Assembly: GCA_031551355.1 (NCBI GenBank)
Contig: JAVBNT010000016.1
Span: forward strand, 1 to 28,270
Length of the DNA: 28,270 nucleotides
Origin: JAVBNT01 sp031551355
Lineage (GTDB): Bacteria; Vulcanimicrobiota; CADAWZ01
Direction of reading: 5' to 3'
The first letter of the stretch is position 1; each line of letters opens with the position of its first letter. Shown in pieces: positions 9,240-16,355 of the stretch. Position numbers and translations under genes: made by a program. The notes under the pieces are model-generated. The model saw only the letters and a list, made by a program, of their open reading frames with translations, was not told the DNA's origin and did not search any database.

Positions 9240-9266
9240 GGTATCCTGCAGTTTCTGCAGGATACC
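9240..9266 (+). terminator. Hairpin after the Spy-like gene
   Basis: GGTATCCTGCAG (9240-9251), loop TTT, CTGCAGGATACC (9255-9266): a perfect 12-bp stem 26 bases past the stop. No T run follows, so it may be a weak terminator, an mRNA-stabilising hairpin or a palindromic operator. Confidence 0.5.
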
Positions 9267-9350
9267 TAATGTTATCAGGGGGTATTTCTCATAATATCAT
9301 TGGTTTTTACAGCCGGAGAAAATATTTTTCACAGTCAGGAGAATTATTTC

Positions 9351-10025
9351 ATGAAAATTTTACTAATAGAAGATGACGATGTTATTAGAGAAATTATCAA
9401 AAGGGGGCTTGAAGAAGACAGCAGCTACCATGTAGATGAAGCAATGGACGGTTACAAAGGTCTGGAAATGGCGTGGGACGAAGATTATTCGCTGATCATT
9501 CTAGATCTTATGCTGCCCGGCAAAAGCGGACTCAGTATCTGCCGCGAGTTAAGACAGCATAAGATCAATACGCCGATTTTAATGGTTACGGCAAAAGACG
9601 CCGTCAACGAACGTGTAGAGGGTCTTGAAACCGGCGCCGATGACTATCTCACAAAACCGTTTCATTTTGACGAATTACTGGCAAGAGTGAAGGCCCTTAT
9701 AAGAAGAGACACGATATCAAAGGAACAACTGATAAAAATAGAGGACCTTGAGTTAAATACGGCCACCAGACAGCTTTTCAGAAGCGGAAAAGAAATATCT
9801 CTTTCAGCCCGGGAATACACACTGCTGGAAGCTCTTATACGTAATGAGGGCAGAACGCTAAGCAGGGAAACTATACAGTATAAAATATGGAATAACGACG
9901 AAAGCCTCTCCAATACGGTGGATGTATACATACGTACGCTGCGCAAAAAAATAGATGAAGACCGGCCGGACAAACTCATACATACAATTCACGGTCTAGG
10001 ATATATGCTCAAAAGACTGAACTGA
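9351..10025 (+). CDS. OmpR-family response regulator
   Basis: 224 aa. The receiver domain begins MKILLIEDDD with the acidic pocket E7-D8-D9, the phospho-acceptor D52 (L-I-I-L-D-L-M-L-P-G), the switch in V-T-A-K-D, and K in L-T-K-P-F. A winged-helix DNA-binding domain follows (Y-T-L-L-E-A-L then T-V-D-V-Y-I-R-T-L-R-K-K-I and G-L-G-Y). I chose the ATG at 9351, not the TTG at 9300, because the receiver fold starts exactly there and CAGGAGA lies 9 bases upstream. It should pair with the kinase at 10168 and probably controls the Spy-like gene just upstream. Confidence 0.92.
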   Translation: MKILLIEDDDVIREIIKRGLEEDSSYHVDEAMDGYKGLEMAWDEDYSLIILDLMLPGKSGLSICRELRQHKINTPILMVTAKDAVNERVEGLETGADDYLTKPFHFDELLARVKALIRRDTISKEQLIKIEDLELNTATRQLFRSGKEISLSAREYTLLEALIRNEGRTLSRETIQYKIWNNDESLSNTVDVYIRTLRKKIDEDRPDKLIHTIHGLGYMLKRLN

Positions 10026-10098
10026 TTACATCCTATCAGTAACATTTCTTTTACATTTACACCGGTATTTCTGTCTCTCACAGAGATAATATCAAAAA

Positions 10099-10141
10099 GA
10101 AGCCGTCTTGTTTCCTTAACGGGACAGCTTCAAATTTTTTA
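10099..10141 (+). terminator. Intrinsic terminator between regulator and kinase genes
   Basis: GAAGCCGTCTTG (10099-10110) pairs with CGGGACAGCTTC (10120-10131) with one mismatch and G-T pairs at the loop end, followed three bases later by a T6 run (10135-10140). It would uncouple kinase expression from the response regulator or reduce it. Confidence 0.6.
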
Positions 10142-10167
10142 TCTGCAGCCACAGGAACATTCTTGAA

Positions 10168-11586
10168 ATGACTACAAAAAAAAGTTCAATCAGATACCGT
10201 CTTACAATATGGAACACGGCCTTGCTTGCCGTAATAATGCTCTCATTTCTGACGATACTTAATGTATCCATTCAAACATTCCTTAAATCGGATATAGACA
10301 AAAGACTCAGAAATTCTTCGGAGCGATATCTGGGGATCGTATCCTCTCCTTCCGGAGCCAGGTACAGGTATATGAAATCACCGAAATTCAGCAGAAATCA
10401 TGCCCTGCCCGGCATGTATTTCAACAAGGATGGAGCGGTAATACACTCAATGGGCGGCGGAGAACTGAATCACCCGCTGGAACGCAAAGCCTTTAAAAAA
10501 GCCGTATCCGGTGAAGAAACATTTTCCACTGCCGACTATAAAGGTCACAGATACAGAGTTCATTACATACCGGTCCTGCAGGGGGATTCAACAAAAATTA
10601 CCGGGGTTATACAAATGGCCCAGTCAATTGCCGAATATGAGGCGCTGTTTCAAAGCCTGACAATGGCGTTGACAGCACTTATACCTATAACAATAATACT
10701 AGCAGGAATCGGCGGTTTTTTCATCACCAACGGAATGCTGACTCCGCTTAAGGCAATGGTAACCGCCGCCGAAAATATAAACGACGAAGATCTCTCCAAG
10801 AGACTGCCTGTAATAGGAACCGACGAATTTGCACAATTGTCCTCAACCATCAACGGTATGCTGGAAAGAATCGACAGATCGTTTACTTATCTTAAACAGG
10901 CTTTTGCCAGAGAACAGCAATTTTCTTCCGATGCGTCACATGAACTGAGAACCCCCTTAACCGTAATACAGGCCGGGGCCTCACTTGCACTAAGGGCCGA
11001 GCGCGAACCGGAATATTATAAAAAAGTGCTGACAGAGATTGAATACTCAGCCAATTCGATGAGTTCAATCATTCAGGATCTGTTGATGATGGCAAAATCG
11101 GAAAACGGCACAATAGCACTCAACTATGAGACGTTTCCCAGCATGGAGCTGTTCATGGACGCCGTAGATATGCTGGCACCGGCTATTTCGGAAAAAATGA
11201 CGGAAATAAACATTGAAACAAACGCCGCCGAGATATACGGCGACAAAAATTATCTCAGAAGAATGATTGTAAACTTCCTGCACAATGCGATAAGGCATAC
11301 GGAAGAAAAAGGCAAAATAACACTGAAATCAATTATAGACGGTGATGAAACAGTGCTCACAGTTGAAGATAACGGCGAAGGAATCGAGACAGAGCATATC
11401 CCCAACCTGATGAAACGGTTTTACAGGGTAGATCAGGCAAGAGACCGGAAGAGCGGCGGCAGCGGTCTCGGACTCGCTATCTGCAAGAGCATTGCCGATC
11501 TGCATGGCGGAGAAATTAAAATCGACAGCACCCCAGGAAAAGGCACGAAAATAACCGTGAGACTCAGAAACAAACCGGCAAGCTAA
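10168..11586 (+). CDS. Sensor histidine kinase (HAMP, HisKA, HATPase)
   Basis: 472 aa. One membrane segment near 11-37 and another near 160-190 bracket a periplasmic sensor of about 120 residues. A HAMP linker follows (T-P-L-K-A-M then D-E-F-A-Q-L). The dimerisation/phospho-acceptor box is S-H-E-L-R-T-P with H258. The ATPase has the N box (F-L-H-N-A-I-R-H-T), G1 (D-N-G-E-G-I), F box (R-F-Y-R-V-D) and G2 (G-G-S-G-L-G-L-A-I). This is the CpxA/BaeS/CusS class that reads the envelope or metals. No ligand can be named. It is preceded by ACAGGAAC and by a terminator-like hairpin. Confidence 0.92.
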   Translation: MTTKKSSIRYRLTIWNTALLAVIMLSFLTILNVSIQTFLKSDIDKRLRNSSERYLGIVSSPSGARYRYMKSPKFSRNHALPGMYFNKDGAVIHSMGGGELNHPLERKAFKKAVSGEETFSTADYKGHRYRVHYIPVLQGDSTKITGVIQMAQSIAEYEALFQSLTMALTALIPITIILAGIGGFFITNGMLTPLKAMVTAAENINDEDLSKRLPVIGTDEFAQLSSTINGMLERIDRSFTYLKQAFAREQQFSSDASHELRTPLTVIQAGASLALRAEREPEYYKKVLTEIEYSANSMSSIIQDLLMMAKSENGTIALNYETFPSMELFMDAVDMLAPAISEKMTEINIETNAAEIYGDKNYLRRMIVNFLHNAIRHTEEKGKITLKSIIDGDETVLTVEDNGEGIETEHIPNLMKRFYRVDQARDRKSGGSGLGLAICKSIADLHGGEIKIDSTPGKGTKITVRLRNKPAS

Positions 11587-11629
11587 ATCCGAAAACCGGC
11601 AAACGGCTTCAAGCCTGGCGTATTGCCTG

Positions 11630-11776
11630 CAATGTCATTAAGTTAAGAGAAAATGGTTTCTCACAGAGAAGAGGAGAACACAGAGAGGTCTTAACCGGCA
11701 TTTATCCTCCGTGGCCTCTGTGAGAGATGCGAAGATATCAAAATCGGCTATGAAAAAGACGAACTTAATGACATTG
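11630..11776. mobile_element. MITE-like element, copy C
   Basis: The left end CAATGTCATTAAGTTAAG and the right end AACTTAATGACATTG match the family at 16102-16277 and 23983-24293. The interior shares TTTCTCACAGAGAAGAGG and GTGGCCTCTGTGAGAG with copy B. No target duplication is seen, and the right end falls inside an open reading frame, so this copy looks rearranged. The remaining gap up to 12030 holds the ORF remnant and promoter listed separately. Confidence 0.6.
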
Positions 11777-11862
11777 ATTATGTTGCCGTGAGGATTGTCC
11801 GCATAAAGATTACGGAACGGTATGGCAATCCTGAAAAAACAGCCGGGTTCATTGATTTTTAA
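11731..11862 (+). pseudogene. Orphan C-terminal ORF remnant
   Basis: An open frame without a plausible start reads into EDIKIGYEKDELNDIDYVAV, continues through about 20 more codons and ends K-T-A-G-F-I-D-F and TAA. Composition looks protein-like. It crosses the apparent right end of MITE copy C, where D-E-L-N-D-I-D is encoded by the terminal repeat itself. It may be the tail of a decayed transposase or of a gene hit by the MITE. Not recognised. Confidence 0.25.
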
Positions 11863-11877
11863 TTTTGAGGCTCATTG

Positions 11878-11886
11878 TGGTATAAT
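11878..11886 (+). promoter_or_regulatory. Extended -10 promoter candidate for the DUF362/Tat cluster
   Basis: TGGTATAAT is a consensus extended -10 (TGnTATAAT), about 145 bases before the DUF362 start. No good -35 box is seen, which extended -10 promoters do not require. Confidence 0.4.
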
Positions 11887-12030
11887 AATAAAATTGGCAG
11901 AATTAAAAAATTATCAAGACCAACTCTCAAAATCATCCGAATCCCAACAACCGCAAAATCATAACGGCAGCGATTAACTTAATTTATCCAATTCTGCAGT
12001 GAATCCAATAAATTTCCCACGGAGGTAAAA

Positions 12031-12948
12031 ATGTCTGAAAACATGTCCAGAAGAGAATTTTTGAAAAAAGCGGCACTAACCGCAGGTGCCGCCGTTGCCG
12101 GAATATCGGGATTAAACCTTGTCGCTCCTCAAAAAGCTCAGGCAGCACAGCAGTCCGTGCTCGCGGTCACTTCAAAAGGCTCTGTTAACGAAAAACTTGA
12201 AAAAGCAATAAGCCTTCTCGGCGGCATCGGCAAATTTGTTAAAAAAGGTAACTCCGTGGTTATAAAACCCAATTTTGCCTGGGAAAGAACTCCTGAACAG
12301 GCGGCCAACACAAATCCTGAACTGATTGCGGCACTGATCAAAATGTGTCAAAGGGCAGGGGCAAGCCGCGTAACAGTTGTGGAACACACATGCGACCGCG
12401 ACTGGAGTTCCGTTTTTGAAATGTGCGGCGCCAACAATGCGGTAAAAAAGGCGGGCGGCAGACTTATATCGGCAGATAAAGAATCAATGTACAAAAAAGT
12501 ATCAATTCCCAAAGGCAAAGAACTGAAAAACGATACCTGTATAAAGGAAATACTTGACGCCGATGTTTTCATAAACGTACCGATTGCCAAAGTACATGGT
12601 TCGGCAACCGTAACCGCCTCAATGAAAAACCTTATGGGCGCCAACTGGGACAGAAGGGCCTGGCATGGAAAAGATCTGCATCAGTGTATAGCAGATTATT
12701 CAACAGCCGTAAAACCGAATCTGATAATACTTGACGCGATCCGTATATTAACAACGAACGGTCCCAAAGGTCCGGGCGAAGTAAAAAATACCGGTGAAAT
12801 AATAGCAGGGACAGATCCTGTGGCAATAGATTCTTACGCCACAAGGCTTTTAGGCAAAGATATAAAAGAAGTCAGGTATATCGGCTACGCGGAAAAACAC
12901 GGGCTGGGCGTATCGGATCTATCTAAAGTAAAGGTTGTAAAAGGTTAA
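12031..12948 (+). CDS. Tat-signal DUF362 domain protein
   Basis: 305 aa. The N-terminus has a textbook twin-arginine signal: S-R-R-E-F-L-K-K, a hydrophobic Ala/Gly stretch, then A-Q-A-A near residue 39. The mature protein is a DUF362 domain (V-V-I-K-P-N-F-A-W, T-N-P-E-L-I-A-A-L, then N-V-P-I-A-K-V-H and M-K-N-L-M-G, and A-G-T-D-P-V-A-I-D near the end). DUF362 proteins accompany iron-sulfur redox proteins, but the reaction is unknown. The ribosome site is CGGAGG. The next gene, a NapH-NapG-like fusion, starts one base after this stop, and tatA/tatC follow, so the protein is probably folded in the cytoplasm and exported by the neighbouring Tat system. Confidence 0.88.
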   Translation: MSENMSRREFLKKAALTAGAAVAGISGLNLVAPQKAQAAQQSVLAVTSKGSVNEKLEKAISLLGGIGKFVKKGNSVVIKPNFAWERTPEQAANTNPELIAALIKMCQRAGASRVTVVEHTCDRDWSSVFEMCGANNAVKKAGGRLISADKESMYKKVSIPKGKELKNDTCIKEILDADVFINVPIAKVHGSATVTASMKNLMGANWDRRAWHGKDLHQCIADYSTAVKPNLIILDAIRILTTNGPKGPGEVKNTGEIIAGTDPVAIDSYATRLLGKDIKEVRYIGYAEKHGLGVSDLSKVKVVKG

Positions 12949-12949
12949 A

Positions 12950-14452
12950 TTGAAAAAAATAAAAATTCTTTGCCAAACCCTATTCTTTACAATATTCTTA
13001 TGGCTTGTATTCAGTGATCCGGACAAACATACATTAAAAATTGATCTCTTTTGCAGAATAGACCCGCTGCTGGCACTGTCGGCGGTACTATCATCAAGAA
13101 CTTTTTTTACGTATGCCGCCTTTTCACTGATAATTATCATCACGGCAATTCTTTTCGGCAGATTTTTCTGCGGATGGATATGCCCAATGGGAACGTTAAG
13201 TGAATTTGCCGCCAGACCGGTTCGTAAAATACAAGGCAATTTTTCCCAAATAAAATACTGGATACTCGCGGCATTAATAACATCGGCAATCCTAGGCTTC
13301 AATATTACCTATACGCTTGATCCTTTTGCACTTTTAACGAGAGGACTGGCACTTGGTTTTTTCCCTCTGGCCCAGTTGGCAGCCAGATTTACAGCGGATA
13401 AATTCTATGATCTTTCTTCGCATTCAAACAAGTTTATCGCCGATACGGCATACTCCATCAGCGACAAAATATCTTCCGGCCCATTGCTTTCAACACACAA
13501 AAATGCCGTTGAATATGTGGGAATAATATCCCTTTCAATCCTGATAATTGCAATATCGCTGTCGTTTCTGCAAAAGAGGTTCTGGTGCCGGAACTTATGT
13601 CCGCTAGGAGCATTTCTGGGGCTGGTTTCCAGATATTCGCTATTCAAAAGAAACGTAGATTCAAGCTGTATCAACTGCAAAAAATGTGTCAGGCTATGTC
13701 CGACAAATGCGATTCCGCAAGAAAATCCGCTGGCAACCAACAATCAGGAATGCATAAACTGTCTGGAATGCGCTCAGGTCTGTCCAAAAAAATCTATCAG
13801 TTTCAACGGAAAAACGGCATCCGGAACAGACCTTGACAAAAGAAGACTGCTAATCGGAGCCGGGACCGGGCTGATCGCGGCATCGGTTGCCAACATCGAT
13901 AAACTCGGCATCGTAAAAACAAAGCCCGCAGGAGTATTAAGACCGCCGGGAGCCGTCGGCGAAGGAAAGTTCACACAACAATGCGTAAGGTGTTCAAGCT
14001 GCATGAAAGCATGCCCAACCAACGCCCTGCATCCTGCCGTTGCGGAAGCCGGTATCAATGGATTGCTGACACCGGTACTGATACCAAGAAAAGGTTATTG
14101 CAAAGAGAACTGCAACACCTGCTCGCAAGTTTGTCCTACACAGGCAATTTCACATTTTAAAATTGAGGACAAAAAAAATATTTATATCGGCAAAGCACAT
14201 GTAATCAAAGAAAAGTGTATTGCCTGGAAAGACAACAAATACTGTCTTATATGTGAAGAGCACTGCTCTTACGTGGCAATAGAACACCAAAGGGTAAATG
14301 ATGTTGACGCACCGATCATAAAAGAAAAAGACTGTGTCGGCTGCGGACAGTGCGAAAACATCTGTCCCGTCGAAGGCAGCGCCATTGTGATCAAACCGAT
14401 AGGAGTAACCGACGACAAAACAGCGTCCGGACTGCTTGATTTTTTGTCTTAA
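12950..14452 (+). CDS. NapH-NapG-like polyferredoxin fusion with internal twin-arginine segment
   Basis: 500 aa. The first half is NapH-like: four or five membrane helices with F-C-G-W-I-C-P-M-G and W-C-R-N-L-C-P-L-G, then two C-x2-C-x2-C-x3-C-P clusters. R298-R299 in D-K-R-R-L-L-I-G-A-G starts a second, Tat-signal-like hydrophobic stretch. The part after it is NapG-like: L-R-P-P-G-A-V-G-E, then C-V-R-C-S-S-C-M-K-A-C-P and further Cys motifs up to C-V-G-C-G-Q-C-E-N-I-C-P. NapG and NapH are normally separate and pass quinol electrons to periplasmic reductases. The TTG start lies one base after the DUF362 stop, with AAAGG six bases upstream. No terminal reductase is visible here, so the acceptor is unknown. 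Confidence 0.87.
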   Translation: MKKIKILCQTLFFTIFLWLVFSDPDKHTLKIDLFCRIDPLLALSAVLSSRTFFTYAAFSLIIIITAILFGRFFCGWICPMGTLSEFAARPVRKIQGNFSQIKYWILAALITSAILGFNITYTLDPFALLTRGLALGFFPLAQLAARFTADKFYDLSSHSNKFIADTAYSISDKISSGPLLSTHKNAVEYVGIISLSILIIAISLSFLQKRFWCRNLCPLGAFLGLVSRYSLFKRNVDSSCINCKKCVRLCPTNAIPQENPLATNNQECINCLECAQVCPKKSISFNGKTASGTDLDKRRLLIGAGTGLIAASVANIDKLGIVKTKPAGVLRPPGAVGEGKFTQQCVRCSSCMKACPTNALHPAVAEAGINGLLTPVLIPRKGYCKENCNTCSQVCPTQAISHFKIEDKKNIYIGKAHVIKEKCIAWKDNKYCLICEEHCSYVAIEHQRVNDVDAPIIKEKDCVGCGQCENICPVEGSAIVIKPIGVTDDKTASGLLDFLS

Positions 14453-14546
14453 GAGAAACGGCTCCCGCTTCTTCTTTCCCTTCGCACCCGTGGGAGAGGG
14501 ATAAAGTTGATTGGGGCATAAAATTTCAGGTAAATACTTTGTGTTT

Positions 14547-14570
14547 GTTTTGACAAACAAGAGTCAAAAC
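14547..14570. repeat. Inverted repeat GTTTTGAC / GTCAAAAC
   Basis: GTTTTGAC (14547-14554) and GTCAAAAC (14563-14570) are perfectly complementary across 8 bases. A weaker related sequence (CTTTGACGAGCAAGATTCG) precedes the second AAATCGGCT-ended element near 15998, so homology of the two intergenic regions extends beyond the elements. A CCCTTCGCACCCGTGGGAGAGGG hairpin-like motif lies just after the polyferredoxin gene. Confidence 0.45.
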
Positions 14571-14583
14571 ACATTTAAAAAGT

Positions 14584-14782
14584 AAATCGACTCAATTGGG
14601 AGCGCAGGTTATGGCAAACAGAACCGAGACGAGTGAGGCGTAGGCATACTACGCCGGCCTATACGGCAAAGCCGCACAATATTATGGGCAATAGCGCCGA
14701 TTGGTGCCGCTAATAGTTGTATTGCACAACTATTAGCGAGAGTCCGGTTTGACGACACATGAGACCCCAATTCAGCCGATTT
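14584..14782 (+). mobile_element. Small element UR1 with AAATCG...CGATTT ends, upstream of tatA
   Basis: The ends AAATCGACTCAATTGGG and CCCCAATTCAGCCGATTT are imperfect inverted repeats. AAAAAGT flanks both sides (14577-14583 and 14783-14789), consistent with a 7-bp target duplication. Inside are strong hairpins: GGCGTAG-GCATA-CTACGCC, and CTAATAGTTGT-ATTGC-ACAACTATTAG (11-bp perfect stem). Relative to UR2 it has about 70 extra bases around the second hairpin. It places a structured leader directly before the tatA ribosome site. Confidence 0.65.
14611..14643 (+). CDS. 10-codon mini-ORF conserved in the UR element (copy 1)
   Basis: ATG and nine further codons (MANRTETSEA), then TAG, preceded by GGGAGCGCAGGTT. 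The second element copy has the same frame as MANRTKTSEA. The stop codon lies in the GGCGTAG hairpin arm. It could be a leader peptide or the truncated start of a lost transposase. Confidence 0.35.
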   Translation: MANRTETSEA

Positions 14783-14797
14783 AAAAAGTGAGGAAGA

Positions 14798-14992
14798 ATG
14801 TTTAATCTGGGCGGACAGGAAATAATAATAATATTACTGGTAATAGGACTGCTTTTCGGGGCTAAGAAGCTGCCGGATTTAGGAAAATCCTTCGGCAGTG
14901 CCATACGCGAATTCAAAAAAGAGATGAATCCCGGATCTTCGGATGGAGAAGCGAAGGAGAACGGTAGCACCGAAAAAGATGGAAAGCAGTGA
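14798..14992 (+). CDS. tatA: Sec-independent translocase subunit TatA
   Basis: 64 aa. A short N-terminal membrane helix (E-I-I-I-I-L-L-V-I-G-L-L), the F-G-A-K-K-L-P-D-L-G-K-S hinge and amphipathic helix, then a polar tail: the TatA/E plan. It forms the size-adjustable pore that carries folded twin-arginine substrates. The ribosome site TGAGGAAG lies right after the UR1 element. The end overlaps tatC. The likely substrates DUF362 and the NapH-NapG fusion lie directly upstream. Confidence 0.92.
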   Translation: MFNLGGQEIIIILLVIGLLFGAKKLPDLGKSFGSAIREFKKEMNPGSSDGEAKENGSTEKDGKQ

Positions 14993-15743
14993 CAATAACG
15001 GACTTACGGTAATCGATCATCTTGAGGAACTGCGCTCAAGGTTGGTGCGGGTTCTTGTTTATTCCTTGATATTTTCCGCAATCGTATGGTCGGCATACGA
15101 TTTTTTCTTTAACCTGCTTGCCTATCCGGTCATTGGAGCCATGAAAAAAAGCGCAACAAATTTCCTCATAACCGGAGTTGCCGAGGGGTTCTCAATAAAG
15201 CTGCAAATATCGGCTATTTTCGGGATAATAATGGCTTTTCCGCTGATAATGGCCGAATTATGGAGTTTCATTTCCCCCGCCCTTAAACCCAAGGAACGGA
15301 AATGGGCCTTGATTGTTGCTCCTTTTTCAATTTTACTTTTCATTTCGGGAGTCTTACTGGCCTATATGATACTGCCTGTAGGCATCGAGTGGCTAATCTC
15401 ACAAAACCCGCCGCAGTCGCAATTCATGCCGTCGCTAAGCGAGACACTGCTTTTTGTCGCCAAAATGGAGCTGGCGTTCGGAATAATGTTCCAGATGCCG
15501 ATACTGATTGTTTTTCTGGCAAACGCCGGCTTAATAAAATCGTGGATGCTGAGAAAGTTCTGGCGGGAAGCGATTGTTCTTATTTGTATTGTCGTTGCCG
15601 TGATCACCCCTACTGCCGATGCTTTCACAATGATAATGATGTCGCTGCCGATGATCTTGCTTTACTTCGGAACTGTTGAAATAGTGCGTGTTATCGAAAA
15701 AAAGCTCGACAACAGGAAAATTTACCCGTATGAGAACTCATAA
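14979..15743 (+). CDS. tatC: Sec-independent translocase subunit TatC
   Basis: About 254 aa with six membrane segments. N-terminal family motif H-L-E-E-L-R-S-R-L, the conserved loop F-S-I-K-L-Q-I-S-A-I-F-G and P-A-L-K-P-K-E-R-K, then F-G-I-M-F-Q-M-P and V-I-T-P-T-A-D-A-F near the end. TatC binds the twin-arginine signal. Two starts are possible, ATG 14943 and ATG 14979, neither with a good ribosome site. I prefer 14979 because the extra 12 codons (MEKRRRTVAPKK) merely read the tatA tail out of frame and the family motif follows closely. It overlaps tatA by 14 bases, implying coupled translation. Confidence 0.92.
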   Translation: MESSDNNGLTVIDHLEELRSRLVRVLVYSLIFSAIVWSAYDFFFNLLAYPVIGAMKKSATNFLITGVAEGFSIKLQISAIFGIIMAFPLIMAELWSFISPALKPKERKWALIVAPFSILLFISGVLLAYMILPVGIEWLISQNPPQSQFMPSLSETLLFVAKMELAFGIMFQMPILIVFLANAGLIKSWMLRKFWREAIVLICIVVAVITPTADAFTMIMMSLPMILLYFGTVEIVRVIEKKLDNRKIYPYENS

Positions 15744-15957
15744 AACGTCACATGTGCTGATAACTTAACAAAAATTCAAAAATTTTTTACACAAAAAGGC
15801 TTACAAAAAGGGTAGAAAATGTTAAAATTGAAGAGTTGGGGGTTGAAATCAGCTTTGGCATCAGCTTATACCATTCTTTCCATACTTGCGGTATAGGATC
15901 TGATGAGCCATTCTTTCTCTCTAACCGCCTTTGGGTAGAAAGCGGGTCCTTACTCTT

Positions 15958-15979
15958 TCTCCCTCGCTCCTGAGGGAGA
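15958..15979. repeat. TCTCCCTC / GAGGGAGA hairpin after tatC
   Basis: A perfect 8-bp stem with a 6-nt loop, about 215 bases past the tatC stop, of a type commonly dispersed in bacterial genomes. A related motif follows the polyferredoxin gene near 14475. The rest of 15744-16034 contains only AT-rich sequence and a TATACC/GGTATA inverted repeat near 15870-15897. Confidence 0.45.
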
Positions 15980-16061
15980 GGGAAGAAAAAATTTGCTTTG
16001 ACGAGCAAGATTCGAAAAATACACAACAAAAATTAAATCGGCTCAATTGGGAGCGCAGGTT

Positions 16062-16094
16062 ATGGCAAACAGGACTAAGACGAGTGAGGCGTAG
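16062..16094 (+). CDS. 10-codon mini-ORF conserved in the UR element (copy 2)
   Basis: MANRTKTSEA then TAG, with the same GGGAG ribosome-site spacing as copy 1. Within these 33 bases three changes separate the copies: two are synonymous (AGA/AGG, ACC/ACT) and one is Glu to Lys. The MITE target duplication begins in its stop codon. Confidence 0.35.
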   Translation: MANRTKTSEA

Positions 16095-16101
16095 ACATAC
16101 T

Positions 16102-16277
16102 CAATGTCATTAAGTTAAGGTTTTAAATTGCTGTTTTTGCGATCCTTGTCATTGCGAGGAGGCTTGCCGACGAAGCAATCCAGAAAAATCAATGCCTGGA
16201 TTGCCGCGCCTTACAGGCTCGCAATGACAGGTAGGGCAAATTAATCATGAATAGTTTCTCTTAACTTAATGACATTG
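16102..16277. mobile_element. MITE-like element, copy A (176 bp) with 9-bp target duplication
   Basis: Ends CAATGTCATTAAGTTAAG and CTTAACTTAATGACATTG are perfect inverted repeats. AGACATACT flanks both sides (16093-16101, 16278-16286) and occurs once, as AGGCATACT, at the uninterrupted site in UR1. The interior contains nested palindromes (GTCATTGCGAGGAGGC, GCAATCCAG, TGGATTGCCGCGCC, GCTCGCAATGAC). There is no coding capacity, so it would depend on a transposase elsewhere; the duplication length suggests an IS4-like enzyme. Confidence 0.85.
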
Positions 16278-16355
16278 AGACATACTACGCCGGAATGAGC
16301 GAGAGTCCGGTTTGACGACACATGCGACCCCAATTCAGCCGATTTGGAGGCAGTT

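Larger units (their letters stand above)
16035..16345 (+). mobile_element. Small element UR2, interrupted by a MITE, upstream of the M48 gene
   Basis: The ends AAATCGGCTCAATTGGG and CCCCAATTCAGCCGATTT match UR1, and the interior shares GAGCGCAGGTTATGGCAAAC and GAGAGTCCGGTTTGACGACA. MITE copy A is inserted in the middle. Without it the element is about 126 bp. No flanking duplication was found. Its right end runs into the GGAGG ribosome site of the peptidase gene. Confidence 0.65.

Noticed and set aside
9300..9350. TTG start for the response regulator at 9300
   Set aside because: The receiver domain starts at the ATG at 9351, which has its own CAGGAGA; the extra 17 residues have no counterpart in the family.
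14584..16345. UR elements as group II intron or retron RNA
   Set aside because: Hairpins are present, but no recognisable domain V, no reverse transcriptase and no conserved intron boundaries; terminal inverted repeats fit a MITE-like element better.
16344..16355. Upstream TTG start of the M48 peptidase
   Set aside because: It lies within the GGAGG ribosome site of the ATG at 16356 and at the border of the UR2 element.
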